A DNA stretch of 64,000 bases, taken from Candidatus Dormiibacterota bacterium. GTDB taxonomy: Bacteria > Chloroflexota > Dormibacteria > Aeolococcales > Aeolococcaceae. A model generated the notes under the pieces. That model searched no databases, had not been told where the DNA came from, and saw only the letters and a list, made by a program, of their open reading frames with translations. Within the stretch, counting starts at the first letter, position 1; every line of letters begins with the position of its first letter. Both the position numbers and the translations under genes were made by a program. Of the stretch, positions 1 to 10,032 are shown one piece after another. The stretch lies in assembly GCA_003162415.1 (NCBI GenBank), contig PMOL01000005.1, positions 1 to 64,000 of the forward strand, in the 5' to 3' direction.

Positions 1-87
1 GCGTTGCTGCCAGGGCAGGCAACTACACGTCGTGTCGGAGTCCTAATCCGGGGTGTCCGGACCGTCCTAAACCACTGCCTTGTTGCG

Positions 88-93
88 TATAGT
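88..93 (+). promoter_or_regulatory. Putative -10 box (TATAGT) of gdhA
   Basis: The hexamer TATAGT lies 11 nt before the ATG at 105. No Shine-Dalgarno and no convincing -35 are visible. It matches the TAnnnT-near-start arrangement of other first genes here, so the transcript is probably leaderless or has a very short leader. The first 87 bases of the window show nothing else I can assign. Confidence 0.4.
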
Positions 94-104
94 GCGGCCT
101 GCGC

Positions 105-1361
105 ATGTCCGGGACCAATCAGCGCTCCGCCCTGAGCATTGCTCAGAGGCAGTTCGACGCAACCGCCGACGCCATCGGGCTTGACGACTCGGTGCGGGCG
201 GTGCTTCGCGAGGTCAAACGCGAGCTGGTGGTGCACTTCCCGGTGGAGATGGACGACGGATCCTTCCGTGTGTTCACGGGCTTTCGCGTCCAGCACAACA
301 TCGCTCGTGGCCCCGCAAAAGGAGGCCTGCGCTACCACCCGTCGATGACCCTCGACGATGCGCGAGCCCTGGCGATGTACATGACCTGGAAGACGGCGGT
401 AGTCGACGTCCCGTTTGGCGGCGCCAAAGGGGGTGTCATCTGCGACCCGCACGAGCTCAGCATCACCGAGCTCGAGCGGCTGACCAGACGGTTCACCACC
501 GAGATCTCGCTCATCGTCGGTCCTGACCGCGACATCCCGGCGCCCGACCTCGGCACCGGTCCGCAGGTGATGGCGTGGATCATGGACACGCTGTCAATGC
601 ATGCCGGTTTCTCGGTGCCGGCGTCGGTCACCGGCAAACCGCAGGCGATCGGTGGTTCCGAAGGTCGCTTCACCGGACCCGGGCGCGGCATCACGATGAT
701 CACCGTGCTCGCGATGCGCGACGCGGGAATGGATCCGTCCGGTGCGCGTGTCGCGATCCAGGGCTTCGGCAAGGTCGGCGGCGTGTGCGCAGAGCTCATG
801 TCGGCCGAGGGAATGACCGTCGTCGCGGTCTCGGACAGCACCTGTGGTCTGTACCGCGCGGACGGGCTCGACCTGACTGCACTGCGCCACCTCAAGGAGG
901 AGGGCGGCCATTTCACGGATTACGGCGGAGCCGAGCAGATCGACCGTGAACAGCTGCTGTCGCTCGACGTTGACGTGCTCGTCCCCGCCGCCCTGGAGGC
1001 TCAGGTCAGTGAGCGGAATGCCGACCGCGTCCGCGCGAAGGTCATCGCCGAGGGCGCGAACGCGCCGCTCACCACCGAGGCGGACGAGATGCTCGAGGCT
1101 CGCGGCGTCCTCATCCTCCCCGACATCCTCGCCAATGCCGGCGGCGTGGTCGTCTCGTACTTCGAGTGGGTGCAGGACATCCAGGCGTACTTCTGGGGCT
1201 CGGGTGAGGTGAACTCGCGACTCCGCGAGGTCATGACCCGGAGCTATCAGCAAGTGCGCTCCGAGGCCCAATCCCACGACATCACGCTCCGCAACGCCGC
1301 GTTTCGCATCGCGGTGACCAAGGTCGCCGAAGCCACCAAGGTCCGAGGGATCTACCCGTAA
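105..1361 (+). CDS. gdhA: Glu/Leu/Phe/Val-type dehydrogenase (glutamate dehydrogenase)
   Basis: This cytosolic enzyme catalyses reversible oxidative deamination of glutamate to 2-oxoglutarate and ammonia with NAD(P). The protein is 418 aa, the usual length for hexameric GDH. The substrate-binding GGLRYHP is at residues 73-79. The catalytic lysine sits in GGAKGG (Lys108). The Rossmann motif GFGKVGG is at 220-226, and EGANAPLT follows in the C-terminal half. Leucine or phenylalanine dehydrogenases share the fold, but the length and the PFGGAKGG context favour glutamate. It is followed by guaB3 with its own promoter, so it is probably monocistronic. Coenzyme preference cannot be read with confidence. 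Confidence 0.9.
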   Translation: MSGTNQRSALSIAQRQFDATADAIGLDDSVRAVLREVKRELVVHFPVEMDDGSFRVFTGFRVQHNIARGPAKGGLRYHPSMTLDDARALAMYMTWKTAVVDVPFGGAKGGVICDPHELSITELERLTRRFTTEISLIVGPDRDIPAPDLGTGPQVMAWIMDTLSMHAGFSVPASVTGKPQAIGGSEGRFTGPGRGITMITVLAMRDAGMDPSGARVAIQGFGKVGGVCAELMSAEGMTVVAVSDSTCGLYRADGLDLTALRHLKEEGGHFTDYGGAEQIDREQLLSLDVDVLVPAALEAQVSERNADRVRAKVIAEGANAPLTTEADEMLEARGVLILPDILANAGGVVVSYFEWVQDIQAYFWGSGEVNSRLREVMTRSYQQVRSEAQSHDITLRNAAFRIAVTKVAEATKVRGIYP

Positions 1362-1443
1362 GCGACCACCAGATGTGGTAGGTACCCTGCTGAGGGTCCA
1401 CAAGATGGTGCGATCCCAAGGCCGGACTCACCCCTTCCTCCTG

Positions 1444-1449
1444 TAGAAT
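1444..1449 (+). promoter_or_regulatory. Putative -10 box (TAGAAT), leaderless guaB3
   Basis: TAGAAT ends 6 nt before the guaB3 ATG at 1456. With transcription starting about 6-8 nt downstream of a -10 box, the mRNA would begin at or next to the ATG. No Shine-Dalgarno is present, and no good -35 is seen at 16-18 bp spacing. Confidence 0.5.
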
Positions 1450-1455
1450 CTCCAG

Positions 1456-2616
1456 ATGGAGTTCGAGTTGGGCAGAGGCAAGCGGGCCCGGCGCGCATAT
1501 GGGTTCGACGAGGTTGCCCTGGTCCCCGGTCGCGTGACGGTGAACCCTGCGGAAATCGACGTGTCGTTCGCGGTCAACGGGACCACGCTTGAGATCCCCT
1601 TCCTCGCCGCCGCGATGGACGGCGTCGTCGACACCCGTTTCGCGGCGGAGATGGGACACCTCGGCGGGCTTGCGGTCCTGAACCTCGATGGCGTCCAGAC
1701 GCGTTACGAGGACCCGGCCGAGGTGCTGGCGGCGATCGCCGAGTCCCCGGTCGACCAGATAAACACGCTGCTGCAGAAGATCTACACCGCTCCCGTGCAG
1801 GATGGCCTGATCGGCCAGCGCATAGAGGAGGTCACCCGGGCCGGTGTCGCCTGCGCGGTCTCGACCGTTCCGGCGCACGCTGAGCGTCGCGCGCCGATCG
1901 TCCAGGAAGCCGGCGCGCACATGCTCGTGGTGCAGGGCACGGTGCTCACCGCCCGGCACGTGAGCAAGTCGTACAAGCACCTCTCGTTCTCCGAATTGAC
2001 GCACTCAGTCGACATCCCGGTGGTTGCCGGCAACTGCGTCGACTACGCGACGGCCCTCGAATTGATGGACACGGGTATCAAGGGACTGCTCGTCGGCGTC
2101 GGTCCGGGAGCGGCCTGCACGACGCGCGCGGTCCTCGGGGTCGGCGTTCCGCAGGTGACCGCCACCAGCGACTGCGCGGCCGCGCGTGACGACCACTTCC
2201 GCCGCAGCGGCGAGCGTGTCGCGATCATCACCGACGGCGGAATGCGTCTCGGCGGCGACGTCGCCAAGGCTTTCGCCAGCGGAGCTGATGCGGTGATGAT
2301 CGGCTCGATCTTCGCGTCCGCCGCCGAGGCCGCGGGACACGGCAACCACTGGGGAATGGCGACCCCGGATCCCAACCTTCCCCGCGGCACGCGCATCCGC
2401 ACCGGCATCAAGGGGACATTGCGAGAGATCCTCTTCGGACCGGCGCACGTCGATGACGGCAGCATGAACCTCGTGGGAGCGCTGAAGGCTGCCATGGGCG
2501 TGTGCGGCGCGCGGACGATTGCCGAATTCCAGGAAACCGAGATGGTCATCGCCCCCTCGATCAAGACCGAAGGCAAGGTGCAGCAGCGCGAGCAGCGTGT
2601 CGGGATGGGGGTCTGA
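1456..2616 (+). CDS. guaB3: GuaB3-family IMP dehydrogenase-related protein
   Basis: This is a TIM-barrel protein of the IMP dehydrogenase/GMP reductase superfamily, 386 aa. It lacks the two CBS domains that make classical IMPDH about 490 aa long. The catalytic loop reads [11 protein letters not shown] with the nucleophile Cys221. The phosphate-binding segment around [13 protein letters not shown] and the [13 protein letters not shown] flap region are present. The GPGAACTTR spelling is typical of the GuaB3 subgroup of actinobacteria and cyanobacteria. Position directly upstream of guaA suggests that it makes XMP from IMP, but GMP-reductase activity cannot be excluded from sequence. No second IMPDH is in the window. 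Confidence 0.85.
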   Translation: MEFELGRGKRARRAYGFDEVALVPGRVTVNPAEIDVSFAVNGTTLEIPFLAAAMDGVVDTRFAAEMGHLGGLAVLNLDGVQTRYEDPAEVLAAIAESPVDQINTLLQKIYTAPVQDGLIGQRIEEVTRAGVACAVSTVPAHAERRAPIVQEAGAHMLVVQGTVLTARHVSKSYKHLSFSELTHSVDIPVVAGNCVDYATALELMDTGIKGLLVGVGPGAACTTRAVLGVGVPQVTATSDCAAARDDHFRRSGERVAIITDGGMRLGGDVAKAFASGADAVMIGSIFASAAEAAGHGNHWGMATPDPNLPRGTRIRTGIKGTLREILFGPAHVDDGSMNLVGALKAAMGVCGARTIAEFQETEMVIAPSIKTEGKVQQREQRVGMGV

Positions 2617-2636
2617 GGGGCGGTGGGAGGACGGTG

Positions 2637-4223
2637 ATGACTGTGGCGACCGATGCAGGCGCGGTGGCGCGCTCGCGAGCTCTGGTCGCCCAGGACACGA
2701 TCCTCGTCCTCGACTTCGGGAGCCAGTACAGTCAGTTGATCGCGCGCCGCGTGCGCGAGGCGAAGGTGTACTGCGAGCTGGTTCCCGGCTCCATCAGCGC
2801 CGAGGAGATCCGCCGCCGGGATCCTCGCGGCATCATCTTCAGCGGCGGACCGGCGTCGGTGTTCGAGCCCGGAGCCCCACACCCGGACCCGGCGCTCTAC
2901 GACCTCGACATTCCGATCCTCGGTATCTGCTACGGCATGCAGCTCCTCGCGGTGAACCTCGGCGGCGCGGTGGCGCCGGCGGAGCGCCGGGAGTACGGGC
3001 ATGCATCGGTGACCGTGGACGAGGAAGCGGGGCTCTTCGCGAAGCTTCCCTCGGAGCTGGCGGTGTGGATGTCGCACGGTGACGTCGTCACCGAGCTTCC
3101 CCCCGGTTTCCGGGCGATCGCGCACTCGCTCAACTCGTCGTGCGCTGCGTTCGTCGGCCCTCGCCGCCGTTACGGCATCCAGTTCCATCCCGAGGTGGCG
3201 CACACGCCGCTCGGTCGCGACATCCTCCGCAACTTCCTCCTCGATGTCTGCGGCTGCGCGGGCACCTGGCAGCCCGCGTCGTTCATCGACATGACCGTCA
3301 ATGCCCTGCGTCATCAAATTGGCGACGGCAAGGTCATCTGCGCGCTCAGCGGCGGTGTGGACTCGGCGGTCGCGGCCACGCTCGTGCATCGCGCGGTCGG
3401 CGATCAGCTCACCTGCGTGTTCGTGGACAACGGTCTGCTCCGTCGCGGTGAGGGCGACCGCGTCGTCGATGTGATGCGCACCCAGCGCCACATCCACCTC
3501 GTACACGTCGACGCAACCGATCAGTTCCTCGACGCGCTCGCCGGGGTCATCGACCCCGAGGAGAAACGCCGGCGCATCGGCGCGACCTTCATCAGAGTCT
3601 TCGAGGAGCAGGCGGCGCGCCTCGGGAACATCGACTTCCTGGCGCAGGGCACTCTGTACCCCGACGTCATCGAGTCGACCTCGCACGACACCCACAACGC
3701 GACCAAGATCAAGACCCATCACAACGTCGGCGGGCTTCCGGAGAACCTCCGGTTCGAGCTTGTCGAGCCGTTGCGGTACCTGTTCAAGGACGAGGTTCGC
3801 AATGTCGGTCTGGCGCTCGGGCTTCCCGAGGACATGGTGTACCGCCAGCCGTTCCCGGGCCCCGGGCTCGCGATCCGGATCATCGGAGCGGTCACCCGCG
3901 AGCGCCTCGAGACGCTCCGCGCCGCGGACTGGGTGGTCATCGACGAGATCAAGCGCAGCGGCCTCTACCGGAAGGTGTGGCAGTCGTTCGCGATCCTGAC
4001 GCCGATCTCGTCGGTCGGTGTCATGGGCGACTACCGGACGTACGGGAACGTCGTCGCAGTCCGCATCGTCGAGAGCGAGGATGGGATGACAGCAGACTGG
4101 GCGCGGGTCCCGTATGACGTTCTCGGGTTGATGAGCCGGCGCATCGTCAATGAGGTGCCGGGAATCAACCGCGTCGTCTACGACATCTCGAGCAAGCCGC
4201 CGTCGACCATCGAATGGGAATAG
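2637..4223 (+). CDS. guaA: GMP synthase (glutamine-hydrolysing)
   Basis: Converts XMP to GMP using ATP and glutamine. The protein is 528 aa. The class I glutaminase domain comes first, with nucleophile Cys98 in GICYGMQ and the His/Glu pair in QFHPE. The ATP pyrophosphatase domain follows with the P-loop SGGVDSAV. The C-terminal dimerisation domain carries [11 protein letters not shown] and ends in [11 protein letters not shown] chose the ATG at 2637 because GGGAGG (2625-2630) lies 6 nt upstream; longer in-frame starts run into guaB3. It follows guaB3 by 20 nt and overlaps purD by 10 nt, so the genes are probably co-transcribed. Confidence 0.95.
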   Translation: MTVATDAGAVARSRALVAQDTILVLDFGSQYSQLIARRVREAKVYCELVPGSISAEEIRRRDPRGIIFSGGPASVFEPGAPHPDPALYDLDIPILGICYGMQLLAVNLGGAVAPAERREYGHASVTVDEEAGLFAKLPSELAVWMSHGDVVTELPPGFRAIAHSLNSSCAAFVGPRRRYGIQFHPEVAHTPLGRDILRNFLLDVCGCAGTWQPASFIDMTVNALRHQIGDGKVICALSGGVDSAVAATLVHRAVGDQLTCVFVDNGLLRRGEGDRVVDVMRTQRHIHLVHVDATDQFLDALAGVIDPEEKRRRIGATFIRVFEEQAARLGNIDFLAQGTLYPDVIESTSHDTHNATKIKTHHNVGGLPENLRFELVEPLRYLFKDEVRNVGLALGLPEDMVYRQPFPGPGLAIRIIGAVTRERLETLRAADWVVIDEIKRSGLYRKVWQSFAILTPISSVGVMGDYRTYGNVVAVRIVESEDGMTADWARVPYDVLGLMSRRIVNEVPGINRVVYDISSKPPSTIEWE

Positions 4224-5506
4224 GGCGAGTCCTCATCGTCGGATCCGGGGGACGCGAGCACGCGCTGGCGTGGGCGTGCCTGCGCGACGCGCCCGGCCTG
4301 TCCGTGATCGTCGCGCCGGGCACCGGCGGCACCGCCGGGATCGCCGAGAACATCGCCGTCGACGTGATCGACGCGCAGGCGGTCGCTCGGCTTGCAGCCG
4401 AGCGCGAGGTCGACCTGGTCATCATCGGCCCTGACGCCGCCGCTGCGGCCGGGGTTGCAGACGCCTGCGCTGCGCGAGGCATCCCGGTTTTCGGACCGAC
4501 TGCTGCTGCGGCGCGTATCGAATCGTCCAAAACGTTTGCGAAGCAGGTGATGGAGACGGCGGGGATCCCGACTGCGCGCTGGTGTGCCGGTGACGCCGCA
4601 GACCGCACGCGCCTCAGCGGGTTCATCGCCGAACTCGGCGGGGCGTGCGTGGTGAAGGCCGACGGCCTCGCACTCGGCAAGGGAGTGATGGTGTGTGGTG
4701 ATGTCGCGGAGGCGGAACGGGCACTCGACGAATGCTTCGGCGAGCTGCGCTTCGGCGATGCGGGACGCCGGGTCGTCGTCGAGGAATTGCTCACCGGCCC
4801 TGAGGTGAGCGTCTTCGGGCTCAGCGACGGAGACCGCGTTCGCACCCTGGTCCCCGCCCGCGACCACAAGCGCATCTTCGATGGCGATCGCGGTCCCAAC
4901 ACCGGTGGCATGGGGGCGGTGGCGCCGCCGGACGGCGCCATGGACGCTTTCGTCGACGAGGTGTCGCGCACAGTGCTCGACCCCTGCATCGCAGCCCTGC
5001 GCGAGCACGGGAATCCATTTGTCGGCTGTCTGTACGCGGGGCTGATGCTCACCCCCGACGGTGTGCGCGTCCTCGAGTTCAACGCTCGTTTCGGCGATCC
5101 GGAGACCCAGGTGGTGCTGCCACTGCTTGACGAGTCGCTGCTCGACATCCTCACCGCCTGCGTCCGGGGCGATGTCTCCGCCGGCGTTGCGCGTGCCCGA
5201 CCTGGGGTCGCGGTGGGCGTCGTTGCCGCAGCCGCCGGATACCCCGGCGACGTGCGCCGCGGCGACGTCATCACCGGCACCGACGCGCTCGACGACGATG
5301 TCCTGTGTTTTCACGCGGGGACCGCACGGGATGGCGCCGGCACGTTCCGGACCGCGGGCGGTCGGGTGCTCTGCGTGACCGCGATCGGACCGGACGCGGA
5401 GGCCGCACGAGCCCGCGCGTATGGCAATCTTGCGCGCGTGCACTTCGACGGTCTGCAGGCGCGCAGCGACATCGGGCGACCCGTTGCCGCGGGTGCGCGC
5501 TCATGA
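4214..5506 (+). CDS. purD: Phosphoribosylamine-glycine ligase (GARS)
   Basis: Second step of de novo purine synthesis: phosphoribosylamine, glycine and ATP give GAR. The protein is 430 aa, the normal length. The N-terminal [11 protein letters not shown] (10-20) is the PurD signature. The ATP-grasp core has [11 protein letters not shown] (148-158) and [12 protein letters not shown] (227-238), with [11 protein letters not shown] supplying metal ligands. The ATG overlaps the end of guaA by 10 nt, and the stop overlaps the purE start by 4 nt (ATGA), which indicates translational coupling within guaB3-guaA-purD-purE. Confidence 0.95.
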   Translation: MGIGRVLIVGSGGREHALAWACLRDAPGLSVIVAPGTGGTAGIAENIAVDVIDAQAVARLAAEREVDLVIIGPDAAAAAGVADACAARGIPVFGPTAAAARIESSKTFAKQVMETAGIPTARWCAGDAADRTRLSGFIAELGGACVVKADGLALGKGVMVCGDVAEAERALDECFGELRFGDAGRRVVVEELLTGPEVSVFGLSDGDRVRTLVPARDHKRIFDGDRGPNTGGMGAVAPPDGAMDAFVDEVSRTVLDPCIAALREHGNPFVGCLYAGLMLTPDGVRVLEFNARFGDPETQVVLPLLDESLLDILTACVRGDVSAGVARARPGVAVGVVAAAAGYPGDVRRGDVITGTDALDDDVLCFHAGTARDGAGTFRTAGGRVLCVTAIGPDAEAARARAYGNLARVHFDGLQARSDIGRPVAAGARS

Positions 5507-6000
5507 CTGCAGCCGTGCGCGTCGGCATCGTGGTCGGCAGCGAGTCCGACCTGCCCGTGATGAACACCTGCGGTGAGGTGCTCGATGGCTACGGGATCGG
5601 ATGGGAGATCGGCGTCATGTCCGCGCACCGCGCCGGCGATGTGGTGCGTGCCTATGCGCTCGCCGCTCCCGAGCGCGGCCTGCGTGTGCTCATCGCCGGA
5701 GCCGGCGCCGCCGCGCACCTTCCCGGTGTGCTCGCCTCTCTGACGACGTTGCCCGTGATCGGCGTGCCGCTGGCCGCGACCCCGCTCGCCGGCTTCGACT
5801 CGCTGCTCTCGATCGTGCAGATGCCGCCCGGGATTCCGGTTGCGACGGTCGCCGTCGGCCCGATGGGTGCGCGCAACGCGGGTCACCTCGCCGCCGAGAT
5901 CATCGGTCTGTTCGACGACGATGTCGCCGCCCGTATCAAGGAGGAGCGCGCGCGGATGCGCTCGAAGGTGCAGCTGCCCGAGGGATTCACCTTCAAGTAG
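5503..6000 (+). CDS. purE: 5-(carboxyamino)imidazole ribonucleotide mutase (class I PurE)
   Basis: Interconverts N5-CAIR and CAIR. The protein is 165 aa, close to standard. GSESDLPVM near the N-terminus, [22 protein letters not shown] and [20 protein letters not shown] follow class I order. The catalytic His of the SAHRTP motif is kept, but TP is replaced by AG, and the usual GGAAHL reads AAAHL. I chose the ATG at 5503 because it forms an ATGA overlap with the purD stop; the upstream in-frame extension lies within purD. No purK accompanies it here, so N5-CAIR synthase must be encoded elsewhere or CAIR must be reached another way. Confidence 0.9.
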   Translation: MTAAVRVGIVVGSESDLPVMNTCGEVLDGYGIGWEIGVMSAHRAGDVVRAYALAAPERGLRVLIAGAGAAAHLPGVLASLTTLPVIGVPLAATPLAGFDSLLSIVQMPPGIPVATVAVGPMGARNAGHLAAEIIGLFDDDVAARIKEERARMRSKVQLPEGFTFK

Positions 6001-6004
6001 CGGC

Positions 6005-6010
6005 TAGAAT
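6005..6010 (+). promoter_or_regulatory. Putative -10 box (TAGAAT), leaderless carboxyltransferase gene
   Basis: TAGAAT starts 5 nt after the purE stop and ends 8 nt before the GTG start at 6019. The leader would be essentially absent. The hexamer is identical to those before guaB3 and purB. Confidence 0.5.
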
Positions 6011-6018
6011 GGCCGGCT

Positions 6019-7803
6019 GTGCCCCGCCTCGAGTTGGTGGAGACGTCGCTCCGCCATGGGCAGCAGTCGCTGATGGTCAGCAGGCTGCGCCTCCGCCATG
6101 CTCTGCCGGTCGCCGAGACCCTCGATCACTGCGGCTTTGCCGCTCTCGACGTCTTCGGAGGATCGACGTTCGAGGCGTCCCTGCGTTTCCTCGCTGAGGA
6201 CCCATTCGAGCGGCTTCGCGCGATCCGTGCCGCGGCGCCGATCACGCCATTCCTCGCGGTGATCGCCGGCCAATCAGTGGTCGGCCATCGCCAGGTGACC
6301 GACGACCTCGTCGACGCGTTCATCGAGACGTCGGCTGCCGCCGGTGTCGACATCTTTCGCTGTTACGACCCCCTGAACGACGTCCGCAACCTCGAGCGCT
6401 GCGCGATCGCCATCGCCGCGACCGGGAAGCAGGCGGAGGGGGTCATCGTCTACAACGAGGTGCCGGGTCGCGGCCTGGACGGACTGGGTGACGTCGCTCG
6501 CCGGCTGGTCGACGCCGGCTACCCGACCATCTGCCTCCACGATCCGCTCGGGGTCCTCGGCGCATCAGCGGCCGCGAAGGCGGTCAAGGTCATCCGCGAA
6601 GCCGCGGGCGTCCCGGTGGCGGTATCGATCTCCGCGCAAACCGGGATGTCCGCCCTGGCGTGCTATTCCGCCGCCGGAGCGGGGGCGTACCGAGCCGACT
6701 GCGCGCTGTCCCCGCTGGCCGGCGGGGCGTCGATGCCGGGCGCCGAGGCGCTGATCGCCGGGTTCTCGGGGACCGAGGTCGATTGCGGTCTCGACCTCGA
6801 GCGCGTCGCCGCAGCCGCGCTCGTTCTCGAGCGGGAATTGGTGCATTACACCGAGGTCATCGATCCGCTCGCGGCTCGTCTCGACACCTCGGCGCTGCGC
6901 GGGCTACTCCCGCCGTCGGCGATGGGACACGCGATCGCCGAGCTGCGCGAGCGCAATGCGCTCGGCCGGCTTGCGGAGGTGGAGGCGGACGTCGTCCAGG
7001 TCCGGGCCGAGCTCGGATACCCGCCGCTGATCACACCGCTCACCGAGATCATGGCGACCCAGGCCGTCTACAACGTGGTCGAGGGCGATCGCTACGCGAC
7101 CATCAGCCAGGAGATCAAGGACTACTGCCTCGGCCTGTACGGTGAGCCGCCGGAGCCCATCGACCGCGAGGTGCGCCGCCTCGTCAACGGGCGCGAGGAA
7201 CCGATCACCTGCCGGCCGGCCGACCTGCTCGAGCCGGTCATGGAGACAACCCGTCGCGAGCTCATTCGCGAGGGCTATCCAACCCCGGACGCCGCCGCGA
7301 TGGTCACGTACGCACTCTTCCCGAATGCATATCTCAACCTGGTCCGCGGTGATGCGGTTGCTGAGCGCCTCGGGGACGAGCCCGACCTTCCCGCTCCCCC
7401 AGCGGCATCCGAACCGGTCGTGGAGGCCGACGTCGCCGGTGAGCCGCAGGGAGAGGAACCGGAGGTCCAGGTGCGGGAGCTCACCGTCGAGGTGGATGGG
7501 CAGAGCTATGCGGTGCGGATCATCGGCGGGGTCGATCCCGGCGCCGTAGCGATCGCCCCGGCCAAGCCGGCGGCGCCGACCGTTCGCGATGGCACGGTCG
7601 TCTCGCCGATGCAGGGTTTGCTGCTCAAGGTCAACGTGAAGGTCGGCGATCACGTCGCACTCGGCGACGTCGTCTGCGTGCTTGAGGCGATGAAGATGCA
7701 GAACGACATCACCGCGACGCGCGCGGGCACGGTCACCGAGGTCTACGTGACCGAGGGAACCGTGGTAGCTCCGCGTGCCGCACTGATCCAGATCGGCCCA
7801 TGA
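6019..7803 (+). CDS. Pyruvate/oxaloacetate-type carboxyltransferase-like protein with C-terminal biotinyl domain, metal site degenerate
   Basis: 594 aa, laid out like oxaloacetate decarboxylase alpha or PycB: an N-terminal TIM-barrel carboxyltransferase domain (about 1-300), a helical domain (about 300-460, with MATQAVYNVV and TCRPADLLEPV), an acidic/proline linker and a biotinyl domain with EAMKMQ (biotin Lys559). The overall match to transcarboxylase 5S is good. However, the residues expected to bind the catalytic metal are all replaced: the LRDxxQS Asp is His13, the carbamylated Lys is His174 (CLHDPLG), and the HxH pair is Ser203/Ser205 (SISAQTG). The biotin site is intact, and biotin carboxylase follows 19 nt downstream. 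The family is secure; the carboxyl acceptor, and whether this barrel is active, are unknown. The GTG start is set by the TAGAAT box upstream. Confidence 0.8.
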   Translation: MPRLELVETSLRHGQQSLMVSRLRLRHALPVAETLDHCGFAALDVFGGSTFEASLRFLAEDPFERLRAIRAAAPITPFLAVIAGQSVVGHRQVTDDLVDAFIETSAAAGVDIFRCYDPLNDVRNLERCAIAIAATGKQAEGVIVYNEVPGRGLDGLGDVARRLVDAGYPTICLHDPLGVLGASAAAKAVKVIREAAGVPVAVSISAQTGMSALACYSAAGAGAYRADCALSPLAGGASMPGAEALIAGFSGTEVDCGLDLERVAAAALVLERELVHYTEVIDPLAARLDTSALRGLLPPSAMGHAIAELRERNALGRLAEVEADVVQVRAELGYPPLITPLTEIMATQAVYNVVEGDRYATISQEIKDYCLGLYGEPPEPIDREVRRLVNGREEPITCRPADLLEPVMETTRRELIREGYPTPDAAAMVTYALFPNAYLNLVRGDAVAERLGDEPDLPAPPAASEPVVEADVAGEPQGEEPEVQVRELTVEVDGQSYAVRIIGGVDPGAVAIAPAKPAAPTVRDGTVVSPMQGLLLKVNVKVGDHVALGDVVCVLEAMKMQNDITATRAGTVTEVYVTEGTVVAPRAALIQIGP

Positions 7804-7822
7804 GCGCGGGCTGACAGCGGTC

Positions 7823-9265
<1,443 letters not shown>

Positions 9266-9270
9266 CCGCC

Positions 9271-10032
9271 GTGGAGCCGCGATATGGGCGGCTGTACGCG
9301 AACGCTGTCGTTCGACCGCTTGCCGAGCAACTCATTGGCGTGCTCGGCGTGGTGCCGGGAGAGAGGGTGTGCGATCTGATGTGCGACGGCGGGATGCTGG
9401 GGATGGCGCTCGGCGCCGCGGTCGGGCGTCACGGTGCTGTTGTGCTCGTCGACACCGACGACGTTCTGCTGCAACGCGTCGCGCGCGAGGTGTCCGGCAC
9501 TGGATGCGCGGTCTCGACGCGGATCGCGACCGCCAGGACAGTTGCGCTTGCGGAGCCTCCATGCGACCGGGTGGCCTCGCTCTGCACGTTCGGATTCTGG
9601 GAAGACGCTCACATGCTCGACGTGGCGGAGCGCGCCCTGCGTCCCAGCGGACGTGCCGCCGTGCTCACGTGGGACGAGGCGCAGCCTCCGCTGCACGAAG
9701 TCGCGCTCGTCGATGCGCTGCGCGATGCCGCCGGGATCACCTCCCCGTTCCTGGCACGTTGCCTCGCGAGCCCCGATCCCGTGAAAGCGGCGCACTGGGA
9801 GCGGGTGACGCTGCAGGACGTGGTGTGCTTCGACGGCATCGCCGGCTACTGGGCGGCGATGGTGGGCGAGCGGCCCCTCACCGCCGAGCTCCTCGGCGAA
9901 TCCGAGGCGACGCTCCGCGACATCCGTGCGGCGTGCGAGCGCGCGCTGAAGGCCGATACGGCCGCGGATGGGACCCTTCGCATCCCGGTTCGCGCCACGC
10001 TGTGGTGCTGCAGCCGGGAGGCAAGCGCTTAG
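9271..10032 (+). CDS. Putative class I SAM-dependent methyltransferase
   Basis: 253 aa if started at the GTG at 9271, 5 nt after the accC stop. A longer in-frame start at 9175 would lie inside accC. The N-terminal third has YGRLYANAVVRPLAEQL followed by VCDLMCDGG, which sits where a SAM-binding motif I (VxDxGxGxG) is expected, then VVLVDTDD (motif II) and RVASLCTFGFWED. The glycine loop is unusual (CDGG). No substrate can be named. It overlaps the 3' end of the convergent beta-propeller gene by 4 bp. Its tight spacing after accC suggests co-transcription, but no functional link is clear. Confidence 0.6.
   Translation: MEPRYGRLYANAVVRPLAEQLIGVLGVVPGERVCDLMCDGGMLGMALGAAVGRHGAVVLVDTDDVLLQRVAREVSGTGCAVSTRIATARTVALAEPPCDRVASLCTFGFWEDAHMLDVAERALRPSGRAAVLTWDEAQPPLHEVALVDALRDAAGITSPFLARCLASPDPVKAAHWERVTLQDVVCFDGIAGYWAAMVGERPLTAELLGESEATLRDIRAACERALKADTAADGTLRIPVRATLWCCSREASA

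Noticed and set aside
1362..1443. Terminator after gdhA
   Set aside because: Only a 5-bp ACCAC/GTGGT hairpin without a U-tract; too weak.
2043..3722. Minus-strand frame spanning guaB3 and guaA
   Set aside because: It crosses two well-defined genes and has no motif of its own.
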